Shown piece after piece: positions 34,676 through 41,935 of a DNA stretch of 64,000 bases. Numbering within the stretch: position 1 is the first letter of the stretch; each line of letters starts with the position of its first letter. Both the position numbers and the translations under genes were made by a program. Under the pieces are notes generated by a model. The model was not told the origin of the DNA. It was given only the letters and a program-made list of their open reading frames with translations, and did not search any database. Source of the stretch: Sherwoodlollariibacterium sp049275655 (GTDB lineage Bacteria > Omnitrophota > Gorgyraeia > Gygaellales > Profunditerraquicolaceae); the NCBI GenBank assembly GCA_049275655.1, contig JBASUY010000042.1, positions 56,106-120,105 of the forward strand, read 5' to 3'.

Positions 34676-35334
34676 AGGTTTTAGTAGTCATGCCTGCTTA
34701 CAATGAAGCCGGGCATATTTATAATTTGATTAAAGAGGTTAAAAATTATCATTTTGAAATATTGGTTATTGACGATGGCTCTTCGGATGATACATACAAT
34801 ATCGCAAAAGGCTTAGAGGTTAATGTAATGCTTAACCTACGGAATCAGGGTAAAGGCGCTTCCTTAATTAAAGGTTTTAAGTATGCCTTAGAAAATGATT
34901 TTGAAGCAGTAATAACTATGGATGCAGACGGCCAGCATCAGCCTCAAGACTTGCCTCTATTTCTTAAAGCAGCCGAAGATAAAGATGTGCATATAGTTAT
35001 AGGAAACCGTATGACAGAGGTTAAAAGGATGCCTCTTATCCGGGTAGCGACTAACAAATTTATGTCGTGGTTTATATCCTTTATGGGTAGGCAACGTATT
35101 CCTGATACTCAATGCGGTTTAAGGCTGATTAAACGAAAAGTTTTAGAAAGGATAGAATTAAAGACGAGCAAGTTTGAGACAGAGTCAGAGATATTGATTA
35201 AGGCTTCGCGTATGGGCTTTAAAATAAGGTCTATCCCTATAAAGAGTATTTATGGAGAAGAGAAGAGCCGAATCAACCCTTTCTCTGATACGCTAAGGTT
35301 CTTTCGCTTAATCTACAAATGGAAAAAGCATTGA
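34672..35334 (+). CDS. Family 2 glycosyltransferase (polyprenyl-phosphate type)
   Basis: A 220-residue GT-A fold enzyme. The start at ATG 34672 overlaps the previous stop (ATGA) and follows AGGAGG. VVMPAYNEAGHIYNLI, VIDDGSSDDT and TMDADGQHQPQDL are the nucleotide-sugar and metal (DxD) motifs, and DTQCGLRLIKR is characteristic of dolichol/undecaprenyl-phosphate mannosyl- or glucosyltransferases. It has no membrane segment. It probably makes a lipid-linked sugar for the envelope. Confidence 0.88.
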   Translation: MKVLVVMPAYNEAGHIYNLIKEVKNYHFEILVIDDGSSDDTYNIAKGLEVNVMLNLRNQGKGASLIKGFKYALENDFEAVITMDADGQHQPQDLPLFLKAAEDKDVHIVIGNRMTEVKRMPLIRVATNKFMSWFISFMGRQRIPDTQCGLRLIKRKVLERIELKTSKFETESEILIKASRMGFKIRSIPIKSIYGEEKSRINPFSDTLRFFRLIYKWKKH

Positions 35335-35825
35335 ACTTGGTAACTTCTTGGCTGAGCGTTCTTCCTGCAGAGGCCTCAGTAGTAATTTTAGCAGGCTTGC
35401 CTATCTCTGAAATTAGAGGCGCAATACCTTTAGGGCTCTATCTTGGTATGCCTTTAGCAAAAGTATTTTTCCTTTCGCTTTTAGGAAATACTATTTTTAT
35501 TGCCCCGGCTCTTTTTTTACTTGAGCCGGTATCAGCATATTTAAGAAAATTTAGAATCTGGGCAAGATTCTTTGAATGGGTATTTGAGCGTACTAAAAGA
35601 AACGCAAAACAGATTTTAAAGTATGAGGCTTTAGGGTTGTTTGCTTTGGTAGCCGTGCCTTTGCCTATGACCGGAGCTTGGACAGGGGTTGTTGCGGCTA
35701 CATTATTTAAAATAAAGTTTAGGTATGCTTTTATATCTATCTTCTTAGGAGTAGTTTTAGCAGGCTTAATTGTTTCATTATTGTGTGTTTTAGGGTTATT
35801 GGGTTGGAAGGCGGTATCAGGATGA
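35319..35825 (+). CDS. COG2426 small membrane protein (putative exporter family)
   Basis: A 168-residue integral membrane protein with about four to five hydrophobic segments. ILAGLPISEIRGAIPLGLYLG is the conserved N-terminal motif of the family often called putative small multidrug export protein, and AVPLPMTGAWTGVVAATLF is the second. The name rests on weak evidence and the true substrate is unknown. It overlaps the glycosyltransferase gene by 16 bases and the adenosyltransferase gene by 4. Confidence 0.8.
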   Translation: MEKALNLVTSWLSVLPAEASVVILAGLPISEIRGAIPLGLYLGMPLAKVFFLSLLGNTIFIAPALFLLEPVSAYLRKFRIWARFFEWVFERTKRNAKQILKYEALGLFALVAVPLPMTGAWTGVVAATLFKIKFRYAFISIFLGVVLAGLIVSLLCVLGLLGWKAVSG

Positions 35826-36325
35826 TTCAAATATATACCGGCAATGGAAAAGGAAAGACAACTGCTGCCTTAGGCCTTGCCTTAAGAGCGGCAGGCGCAG
35901 GTTTGAATGTTTATATTGCTCAATTTGCCAAAGGTCGTTATTATAGCGAGTTACGGATTTTAAAGAAGATAAAGAATATTAAGGTAGAGCAGTTCGGTAG
36001 GAGGTGTTTTATAAAAAAGAGGCCTGAAAAGATAGACGCTGAACTTGCTTCCAAAGGCCTTGAATCTGCTAAAAAAGCTATTCTAAGTAAAAAATACCGT
36101 TTAGTTATACTTGATGAGATAAATATTGCATTAAACTTAAGATTAATCCCTTTAAAAGAAGTTTTGGAAATCTTAAAGAGCGCCCCTAAAGAAAAGGAGA
36201 TAGTCCTTACCGGAAGATATGCGCCTTTACAGATTATTAAAATAGCAGATTTAGTTAGCCGCATAGATGAGGTAAGGCATTATTATAAAAAGGGTGTTAA
36301 GGCGCGTAGGGGGATAGAATTTTAA
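35822..36325 (+). CDS. cobO: Cob(I)alamin adenosyltransferase, CobA/CobO type
   Basis: Attaches the 5'-deoxyadenosyl group to cobalamin. I start it at ATG 35822 (overlapping the previous stop), giving MIQIYTGNGKGKTTAALGLA and 167 residues; an upstream ATG in the preceding gene would add 13. The P-loop GNGKGKTT is at 7-14, LVILDEINIAL is the Walker B-like motif and VLTGRYAPLQIIKIADLVS the C-terminal signature. It lies just upstream of the B12 riboswitch/receptor module, linking adenosylation with uptake. Confidence 0.93.
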   Translation: MIQIYTGNGKGKTTAALGLALRAAGAGLNVYIAQFAKGRYYSELRILKKIKNIKVEQFGRRCFIKKRPEKIDAELASKGLESAKKAILSKKYRLVILDEINIALNLRLIPLKEVLEILKSAPKEKEIVLTGRYAPLQIIKIADLVSRIDEVRHYYKKGVKARRGIEF

Positions 36326-36327
36326 TC

Positions 36328-36356
36328 TTGACAATTTAAAGAGTTTATACTAACAT
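36328..36356 (+). promoter_or_regulatory. Probable promoter upstream of the DUF6580 gene
   Basis: TTGACA (36328-36333), a 17-base spacer and TAACAT (36351-36356, four of six consensus bases) precede the gene at 36380 by about 24 bases. A ribosome binding site GAGGAGG follows. This separates the DUF6580 gene from the cobO operon. Confidence 0.55.
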
Positions 36357-36379
36357 TGTTTCATTAGAGGAGGTAGTTT

Positions 36380-36880
36380 ATGTTAGCTTTAAGTTTAATT
36401 TTAATTGGGATATTATTAAGGTTCATGCCTCATCCGGCAAATTTTACGCCTGTGGCAGCTATAGCTTTATTTTCCGGTGCTTATTTAAAGAGAAGGTATG
36501 CTATTTTGGTCCCGCTATTACTTATGGCTTTAACCGATGTTTTTATCGGTGTGCATAATGTTTTGATATTTACATGGGGTTGTTTTGTTTTATCAGCATT
36601 GTTAGGCAGGGTATTGCATAAACATAAAGGCATTATTCCTGTAGCAGGGATGTCGCTGTTCTCTTCGTTTATCTTTTATATAGTTACTAATTTTGGTGTT
36701 TGGGCTATGGGTTGGTACCCGCAAAACCTAAAAGGCCTAATAGATTGTTATATCTTAGCCTTGCCTTTTTTACGCGATTTTACAATTTCAACTTTAATTT
36801 ATTCGGCAGTATTTTTTACTGCTTATGAATACATTACCTTAAAGGTTAAAGAGAAAAAGTTAGTAAAGGTTCTTTTGTAA
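36380..36880 (+). CDS. DUF6580-type integral membrane protein
   Basis: A 166-residue protein with about five membrane segments. LRFMPHPANFTPVAAIALFSG and LLMALTDVFIGVHN are its most conserved-looking parts, followed by a loop YIVTNFGVWAMGWYPQNLKG. I recognise the DUF6580 pattern; its biochemical role is unknown. The topology resembles small substrate-binding membrane subunits, and it sits between cobO and a cobalamin riboswitch, so a link with cobalamin is a reasonable guess. It has its own promoter and a strong GGAGG. Confidence 0.75.
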   Translation: MLALSLILIGILLRFMPHPANFTPVAAIALFSGAYLKRRYAILVPLLLMALTDVFIGVHNVLIFTWGCFVLSALLGRVLHKHKGIIPVAGMSLFSSFIFYIVTNFGVWAMGWYPQNLKGLIDCYILALPFLRDFTISTLIYSAVFFTAYEYITLKVKEKKLVKVLL

Positions 36881-36902
36881 TTTTTTTAGTTAAAGTTTAT
36901 GA

Positions 36903-37047
36903 GCTAAGGGAAGGTTGTGCAAATCAGCCACAGTCCCGCTGCTGTAAGAGGGGTACGAAATCTTCTTAGATAATATAAGCCACTGGGTAATTCCGGGAAG
37001 GCAAAAGGAAGAGATTAGGATGAGCCCTTAAGTCAGAAGACCTAGCC
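36903..37047 (+). promoter_or_regulatory. Cobalamin riboswitch aptamer
   Basis: Recognised from conserved blocks in order: GGGAAGGTTGTGCAAATC, CAGTCCCGCTGCTGTAAG, AGCCACTGGGTAA, CCGGGAAGGCAAAAGG, GATGAGCCC and the B12 box AAGTCAGAAGACCTAGCC (37030-37047). P1 can form between GCTAAGG at 36903 and CCTAGC at 37041, with one bulged A. It precedes the BtuB-like receptor and a strong intrinsic terminator, so cobalamin binding should end transcription. Confidence 0.93.
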
Positions 37048-37071
37048 ATAGACAAAGTCTTTTAAAAAAAA

Positions 37072-37096
37072 TTCTAGCCCGCGGACAAGGCTAGAA
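37072..37096 (+). promoter_or_regulatory. Switching hairpin between aptamer and terminator
   Basis: TTCTAGCC (37072-37079) and GGCTAGAA (37089-37096) form a perfect 8-bp stem. The same CTAGCC occurs in the B12 box at 37042-37047, so GGCTAG could pair with either copy. This looks like the competing helix of the expression platform. The pairing is visible; the switching role is inferred. Confidence 0.55.
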
Positions 37097-37110
37097 GGGA
37101 AACAGGGATA

Positions 37111-37146
37111 CCCTTAATGCTAAAGGTTAGCGTTAAGGGTTTTTTA
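37111..37146 (+). terminator. Intrinsic terminator of the cobalamin riboswitch
   Basis: CCCTTAATGCTAA (37111-37123) and TTAGCGTTAAGGG (37127-37139) form a 13-bp stem with one G-U pair and a three-base loop. A run of T residues follows (37140-37151, one A). It lies between the aptamer and the receptor start codon at 37179, as expected for transcriptional control. Confidence 0.92.
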
Positions 37147-37178
37147 TTTTTAAGGTCCGCAGAAAGGGAAAAGAGAAG

Positions 37179-39266
37179 ATGAAGGTAGCAAAAGTAGTGG
37201 GGATAGTTTTAATAGGATTAGTTTTAATAGCGGGTTTTACAAGAGTATCTTTGGGAGAGAGCCTTGGTTTAATCCAGGATGCTTTAATAGAAGATAAGGA
37301 GGTTAGTTTAGGAAGAATAGTAGTAACGCCCATGCGCTATCCACAGGAAAATGGTAATTCAGCCTCTAGTATTACAATAATTACTCAAGAAGAAATAGAA
37401 AACTCTAATGCCAATACTACCGTGGATTTATTGCGTAAAGTTCCGGGTTTAGTTGTTCGGGATTGGTTTGGTAATGGTACTAAAGCTGCGGTAGATATGG
37501 GTGGATTTGGAGAACAGGCTGCTTTAAATGTTTTAGTGTTAATTGATGGCAGAAGAGTAAATGATGTAGATTTAAGCGGTGTAGATTGGCGCCAGATAAC
37601 TACAGATAGAATAGAAAGGATAGAGATAATTCGCGGAGGGTCGGCAGCAGTACTTTATGGGGACAATGCGTCAGGAGGAGTTATCAATATTATAACTAAA
37701 ACAGGTAAAAATAATATGAAGGCTAATTTTTATGCATCTTATGGTAGCTATGATTCATTTAGTCAGGGTCTATCTTTAGGGGGTGATATTAATGATAAAT
37801 TGAATTGTTACATTGGGGGATCTTACGATGCTTCTCACGGGTATCGTAAGAATACCTTTAATAAAGACAAAGATTTTTATTCGAATCTTGGTTTCGATCT
37901 CAGTGATTTATTTTCTATTGGTTTTAACTTTAATTTTCACTCTTCAACTTATGGTTTGCCCGGAGCTCTTTATCAGTCTGATATTAATGAACACGGCAGA
38001 AGACATGCTAGATATGCTGATGATCATGTTAATAACAAGGATTATTACCTTGCCTTGCTTCCTAAAATTATTTTTAATAATTATGGGGAGTTGAGTTTTG
38101 ATTTTAATTATAGGAGTAAAGATACAGATTCTTATTTTCTCACATCCAATTTAGATACTCAGCGTAATGAGATAGATACTTTTGGTTTTTTAACTAAATA
38201 TTATTTAGATAGTAATATTTTTAATTATAAGAATAGTTTTGTAATGGGAGTTGATTTTTACCGTACTTTATTTAAATCCCAGACCTATTTAATTTCAGAT
38301 GATACAGCTCTTAATAAATACACACATATTAATAAGAATTCATTAGGTTTTTATTTGCAGGATGAATTATTTATTAAAGATGATTTATCATTAGTGGGAG
38401 GCTATAGGTATGAATTAGCGCGCTATGCTTTTGGGTATCATGATAATGATTTACATGGATGGGGGAAAAGCCCAGATATTAGCACTAGATTAAAAGCAAA
38501 GATAAGCGCTTTTAATTTGGGAGTTGTTCATACTTATGGTAAGGATTCTAGTATTTTTTTTAACGTTAATAAGAGTTTTAGGTTTCCTCAAGTTGATGAA
38601 TTTACCTATATTGACTCTAGCTATCAACAGCAGTTAAATACTGATTTAAAGCCGCAGTCTTCGGTTAATTTTCAAGCAGGGTTAAGACATAGTTTTGATG
38701 ATAGAGTTAAGATTGAGATTTCTGGTTTTAGGATGTTTATTAAAGATGAGCTTTATTATAATGCTAAAGATACACTTGTTTGGGGTTTCTGGAATGGCAA
38801 GAATGCTAATTATGATCGGACTATACATCAAGGGATAGATTGTTCTATCGACATTAACCTTAATAAAAGACTGAATGTTTTTGGCAATTATACTTTACTT
38901 GATGCGTATTTTAATGGTGGGGAATATAGCAAAAATGATATACCTCTAGTTCCAAGACATAAGGCGAGTGTTGGTTTCAGGCTAAATCTATTTAAGGGTG
39001 TATTTTTTAATATGGTAGGAACGTATGTAGGCAGTAGGTATTATTTAAATGATCAGGCTAATGCTTATTCGCGCTTAGGAGGATATATAGTTACAGATAC
39101 AAACATCATGTGGAGTTATAAAAGCTTTAAGATTGCTTTTGGAATAAATAATTTATTTGAAAGCGATTATTCTGAATATGCTGGGGTTAACGTTGATACT
39201 GGGCAAAAATTTTATTATCCTAGCCCGGGTAGAAGCTTTAATTTGCGCCTCGATTACGTGTTTTAA
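37179..39266 (+). CDS. btuB: TonB-dependent outer-membrane receptor, BtuB-like
   Basis: A 695-residue outer-membrane receptor, predicted to import cobalamin because of the riboswitch in front. A signal peptide covers about 27 residues (hydrophobic IVLIGLVLIAGF, then basic and small residues). The plug has GRIVVTPMRYP, TVDLLRKVPGLVVRDW and RIEIIRGGSAAVLYGDNASGG. The rest is a beta-barrel with alternating aromatic strands, ending in the typical aromatic F. The sequence is richer in A/T and Asn/Tyr than the neighbours, as barrels often are. Confidence 0.93.
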   Translation: MKVAKVVGIVLIGLVLIAGFTRVSLGESLGLIQDALIEDKEVSLGRIVVTPMRYPQENGNSASSITIITQEEIENSNANTTVDLLRKVPGLVVRDWFGNGTKAAVDMGGFGEQAALNVLVLIDGRRVNDVDLSGVDWRQITTDRIERIEIIRGGSAAVLYGDNASGGVINIITKTGKNNMKANFYASYGSYDSFSQGLSLGGDINDKLNCYIGGSYDASHGYRKNTFNKDKDFYSNLGFDLSDLFSIGFNFNFHSSTYGLPGALYQSDINEHGRRHARYADDHVNNKDYYLALLPKIIFNNYGELSFDFNYRSKDTDSYFLTSNLDTQRNEIDTFGFLTKYYLDSNIFNYKNSFVMGVDFYRTLFKSQTYLISDDTALNKYTHINKNSLGFYLQDELFIKDDLSLVGGYRYELARYAFGYHDNDLHGWGKSPDISTRLKAKISAFNLGVVHTYGKDSSIFFNVNKSFRFPQVDEFTYIDSSYQQQLNTDLKPQSSVNFQAGLRHSFDDRVKIEISGFRMFIKDELYYNAKDTLVWGFWNGKNANYDRTIHQGIDCSIDINLNKRLNVFGNYTLLDAYFNGGEYSKNDIPLVPRHKASVGFRLNLFKGVFFNMVGTYVGSRYYLNDQANAYSRLGGYIVTDTNIMWSYKSFKIAFGINNLFESDYSEYAGVNVDTGQKFYYPSPGRSFNLRLDYVF

Positions 39267-39293
39267 TAGTTGGTTGTAGTATATGGGGCGCTA

Positions 39294-39322
39294 TTGATTG
39301 CAAGGGTTGCTTGTGCTAAACT
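39294..39322 (+). promoter_or_regulatory. Weak candidate promoter before tonB
   Basis: TTGATT (39294-39299), a 17-base spacer and TAAACT (39317-39322) end 6 bases before the ATG at 39329. Each hexamer matches only about four consensus positions, and transcription would begin at or near the start codon. Read-through from the receptor gene is an alternative. Confidence 0.25.
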
Positions 39323-39328
39323 AAGGCT

Positions 39329-39973
39329 ATGAAAGACTTTAGGCTATTACAGGGAGCGGTACTACTTTCATTATCAGCGCATGCCCTTGCTATATTTGGC
39401 GGCAACCTCTTACCTTGCTTTAAGGTTTTAAATGAAGATAAGCAGATTAAGGTAACCTATATAAAGATAGAGCATAAGCCAAAGGAACTACCTAACCCAT
39501 TAAGAGAGAAGATGCCTAAGGGCTCACCGCCTCCTTTTATAGAGCCAAAAGATATACGCAAAGATAACAACATTCAAAAACCAAAAGAGTTAAAATTTGA
39601 TAAGCCGGAATTAATGGAGCCTGAGGTAGTAGCTTTAAAAAAGATAATAAAGATGCCTGCTATTGAGCCGGCAAAGATAGATAATCCCTCTTACATAAGT
39701 TATTATCAAACAGTAAGGGAAAAAATAAGAAGGTCTGCTTATAGGAATTACGCAAAGAATGAGACCGGAGAGGTTTATCTTGTTTTTATTATTAGTAACG
39801 ACGGCGTACTTAAGCAGGCGCGTTTAGTTGAGGAGAAGTCATCAAAAAGCCTCTACCTTAAAAACGTTGCCTTATCCAGCATTAAAGATGCTTCGCCGTT
39901 TCCTAACTTTCCCAAAGAGCTTGATTATGAAGAGCTCTCCTTTAATGTAGCTATATCTTTTGAGCTTGAGTAG
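39329..39973 (+). CDS. tonB: TonB-family energy-transducing protein
   Basis: A 214-residue protein with an N-terminal membrane anchor (LLSLSAHALAIFG; the Ser-His pair is typical of TonB). A proline/lysine/glutamate-rich periplasmic linker (about 45-110) and a C-terminal TonB domain with GEVYLVFIISNDGVLKQARL follow. It would couple inner-membrane proton-motive force to the receptor encoded upstream. exbB and exbD are not in this window. Confidence 0.87.
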   Translation: MKDFRLLQGAVLLSLSAHALAIFGGNLLPCFKVLNEDKQIKVTYIKIEHKPKELPNPLREKMPKGSPPPFIEPKDIRKDNNIQKPKELKFDKPELMEPEVVALKKIIKMPAIEPAKIDNPSYISYYQTVREKIRRSAYRNYAKNETGEVYLVFIISNDGVLKQARLVEEKSSKSLYLKNVALSSIKDASPFPNFPKELDYEELSFNVAISFELE

Positions 39974-39996
39974 TTTTTTAATAGCCTTTCCTTATA

Positions 39997-40024
39997 TTGA
40001 CAGAGCTAAAAATAGTGTTATAAT
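39997..40024 (+). promoter_or_regulatory. Consensus sigma70-type promoter before rpsU
   Basis: Perfect TTGACA (39997-40002) and perfect TATAAT (40019-40024) with a 16-base spacer. Transcription would begin about 40031, giving a 30-base leader to the rpsU start at 40061. This is one of the two strongest promoters in the window. Confidence 0.85.
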
Positions 40025-40060
40025 AATATACTTAAATAGAGATGAAAGGAGATGATTATA

Positions 40061-40222
40061 TTGCCAGAGGTTGAAGTTAAAAAAGACGAGTCTTTTGAGT
40101 CTGCTTTGCGTAGGTTTAAGAAGAAGATTGAGCAAGAAGGTATATTAAGAGAGGTAAGGGACCGTAAGTACTACGAAAAACCAAGCGAGCGTAAAAGAAA
40201 AAGGTCTAAAGAGAGAAGATAA
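40061..40222 (+). CDS. rpsU: 30S ribosomal protein S21
   Basis: A 53-residue basic protein starting MPEVEVKKDESFESALRRFK, the classic S21 pattern, ending with a Lys/Arg-rich tail. I chose the TTG at 40061 because AAGGAG ends 9 bases upstream; the in-frame ATG at 40052 abuts that site and would add three atypical residues. S21 acts in initiation near the anti-Shine-Dalgarno end of 16S rRNA. It has its own consensus promoter. Confidence 0.95.
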   Translation: MPEVEVKKDESFESALRRFKKKIEQEGILREVRDRKYYEKPSERKRKRSKERR

Positions 40223-40245
40223 TTTAGGTTTTAACGAATATATCT

Positions 40246-41055
40246 ATGATCCGTAATCCTGTTGTTTCAGGGTCATTTTATCCTTCTTCTGCTTCTAAGA
40301 TAGAAGGGATGATAAAAGGGTTCTTACCTCAAGATAAGCCTGCTCAGACAGAAGCCATAGGCTGTATTTTACCCCATGCAGGGTATATTTACTCAGGTAA
40401 GGTAGCTGCCTTAACCCTTTCTCAGATTGATATACCTGAAAAAGTGATTCTTTTTGGGCCTAATCACACCGGATTAGGCCTTTCCTTTAGTTTAATGCCT
40501 AAAGGGGTATGGAGTACTCCGTTAGGGGAGGTAAATATTGATAGTAATTTAGCCGGGCTTATTTTACGCAATTCAAGGCGTATTAAAGAAGATTATCTTG
40601 CCCATGCTAAAGAGCACTCGTTAGAAGTAGAGCTACCTATTATCCAGTATTTTAAAAATGATTTTGAGATTGTCCCGATAGCCTTTTTATCGGATAATTT
40701 AGGCGTTTTAATTGAAGAGGGGATTAATATAGCTAAGGCTATTAAGGATTATTCCGCTTGTAAAGTGCTTTTAGTAGCCAGTTCCGATATGACCCATTAT
40801 GAGCCTGAGGCAGAGGCGAGGGAAAAAGATAATCAGGCGATAGAAGCAATTCTTTCCTTAGATGAAAAAAAACTTATGGAACGTATTGCCTCTTTTAATA
40901 TAAGTATGTGCGGATATGCCCCGGTGATAGCTATGTTATCCTGCGCAAAAGAATTAGGAGCCTCAAAGGGTAAATTGGTTGCATACCAGACGAGCGCAGA
41001 GGCAAGCAAAGATAAAACAAGCGTAGTTGGATACGCAGGAATAATACTAAACTGA
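40246..41055 (+). CDS. amrB: MEMO1/AmrB-family protein (AmmeMemoRadiSam system)
   Basis: A 269-residue protein of the MEMO family, structurally related to non-haem iron dioxygenases. Start MIRNPVVSGSFYPSSASKIE and the metal-site-like histidines in ILPHAGYIYSGKVAA, FGPNHTGLG and SSDMTHYEPEA are typical. In many genomes it occurs with AMMECR1 and a radical SAM enzyme; the latter is at 60646. The biochemical role of this trio is still poorly defined. It follows rpsU by 23 bases and overlaps the DUF1844 gene by one. Confidence 0.92.
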   Translation: MIRNPVVSGSFYPSSASKIEGMIKGFLPQDKPAQTEAIGCILPHAGYIYSGKVAALTLSQIDIPEKVILFGPNHTGLGLSFSLMPKGVWSTPLGEVNIDSNLAGLILRNSRRIKEDYLAHAKEHSLEVELPIIQYFKNDFEIVPIAFLSDNLGVLIEEGINIAKAIKDYSACKVLLVASSDMTHYEPEAEAREKDNQAIEAILSLDEKKLMERIASFNISMCGYAPVIAMLSCAKELGASKGKLVAYQTSAEASKDKTSVVGYAGIILN

Positions 41056-41345
41056 TGAACGAGCAAAAAAAAGATTTTATCCCCCCTAATCCGGATTTTA
41101 GCTTTTTTATTACTACTATCTCTATTCAGGCTTCTATAGCTTTAGGTAAAATAGCAAACCCTGCTACAAATAAGATGGAGGAGGATTTAACCCAAGCTAA
41201 ATTCCTCATAGATACTTTAGGGATGCTACAAGAGAAGACTAAAGGCAACCTGGATACAAATGAATCTAAACTTTTAGAAAATTTGCTTTATGAATTAAGA
41301 AGTGCCTATCTTTCAAAATCTGACAAAAAAGGGGGGCAAGGTTGA
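41055..41345 (+). CDS. DUF1844 protein
   Basis: A 96-residue protein of unknown function. FSFFITTISIQASIALGKI followed by AKFLIDTLGMLQEKTKGNL matches DUF1844, a small helical family widespread in Deltaproteobacteria, Planctomycetes and relatives. No catalytic motif or signal peptide. It starts in the MEMO stop codon and its own stop overlaps the next gene, so it belongs to the rpsU-MEMO-aroQ operon. Confidence 0.85.
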   Translation: MNEQKKDFIPPNPDFSFFITTISIQASIALGKIANPATNKMEEDLTQAKFLIDTLGMLQEKTKGNLDTNESKLLENLLYELRSAYLSKSDKKGGQG

Positions 41346-41497
41346 TAGATAAGGAACTTTTGGATATTTTAGCCTGTCCCTCATGTAAGGGGGATGTTTT
41401 TTTAAAAGAGGGCTGGATAGTCTGTAAAACTTGCGGGAAGAAGTACCCTATTAAAGACGGGGTGCCGATTATGATTATAGAGGAAGCCGAAGATTAA
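41342..41497 (+). CDS. Trm112-like zinc-ribbon protein
   Basis: A 51-residue protein starting at TTG within the stop of the DUF1844 gene (TTGA). ELLDILACPSCKGDVFLKEG followed by CKTCGKKYPIKDGVPIMI is the Trm112/YcaR signature, with C12, C15, C28 and C31 as probable zinc ligands. In other organisms such proteins support methyltransferases; the partner here is unknown. It is easily missed because of its size. Confidence 0.88.
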   Translation: MIDKELLDILACPSCKGDVFLKEGWIVCKTCGKKYPIKDGVPIMIIEEAED

Positions 41498-41499
41498 CT

Positions 41500-41931
41500 A
41501 TGAAACGGATATTAGTTATACACGGGCCTAATTTAAATTTATTAGGCAAAAGAGAGCCTAAAGTGTATGGCAAGATAACCCTTAAAGAGATTAACCAAGG
41601 GTTAATGAAGATAGCTAAAAAGCGTAAGGCCTCTTTAACCATTAAACAGTCTAATCATGAAGGGCAGATAGTAGAGATAATCAATAAGGCCATAGGTAAA
41701 TTTGATGCCCTTTTGATTAACCCCGCAGCTTATACGCATACTAGCGTTGCTATAAGAGACGCCATAGCTGCCACAGGCCTTTTTACAATAGAGGTCCACC
41801 TCTCTAATATCTATTCCCGCGAGGAGTTCCGCCATAAATCCCTCATTAGCCCAGTAGCTAACGGGACTATTTTAGGTTTTGGTGCTAAAAGTTATTATTT
41901 GGGATTAGAGGCAATTTTAGAATTAATTTAA
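41500..41931 (+). CDS. aroQ: 3-dehydroquinate dehydratase, type II
   Basis: Third step of the shikimate pathway. The 143-residue dodecameric enzyme shows GPNLNLLGKREPKVYG with the catalytic tyrosine, KQSNHEGQIVEII, INPAAYTHTSVAIRDA and EVHLSNIYSREEFRHKS with the catalytic histidine region. The second step enzyme, aroB, is at 55923 in the same window but in another operon. Confidence 0.97.
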   Translation: MKRILVIHGPNLNLLGKREPKVYGKITLKEINQGLMKIAKKRKASLTIKQSNHEGQIVEIINKAIGKFDALLINPAAYTHTSVAIRDAIAATGLFTIEVHLSNIYSREEFRHKSLISPVANGTILGFGAKSYYLGLEAILELI

Positions 41932-41935
41932 CTTA

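Noticed and set aside
37179..39266. Recent horizontal transfer of the receptor gene, based on AT-rich composition
   Set aside because: Barrel proteins are naturally rich in Asn, Tyr and Lys codons, and the riboswitch and TonB context look integrated; no mobile-element traces flank it.
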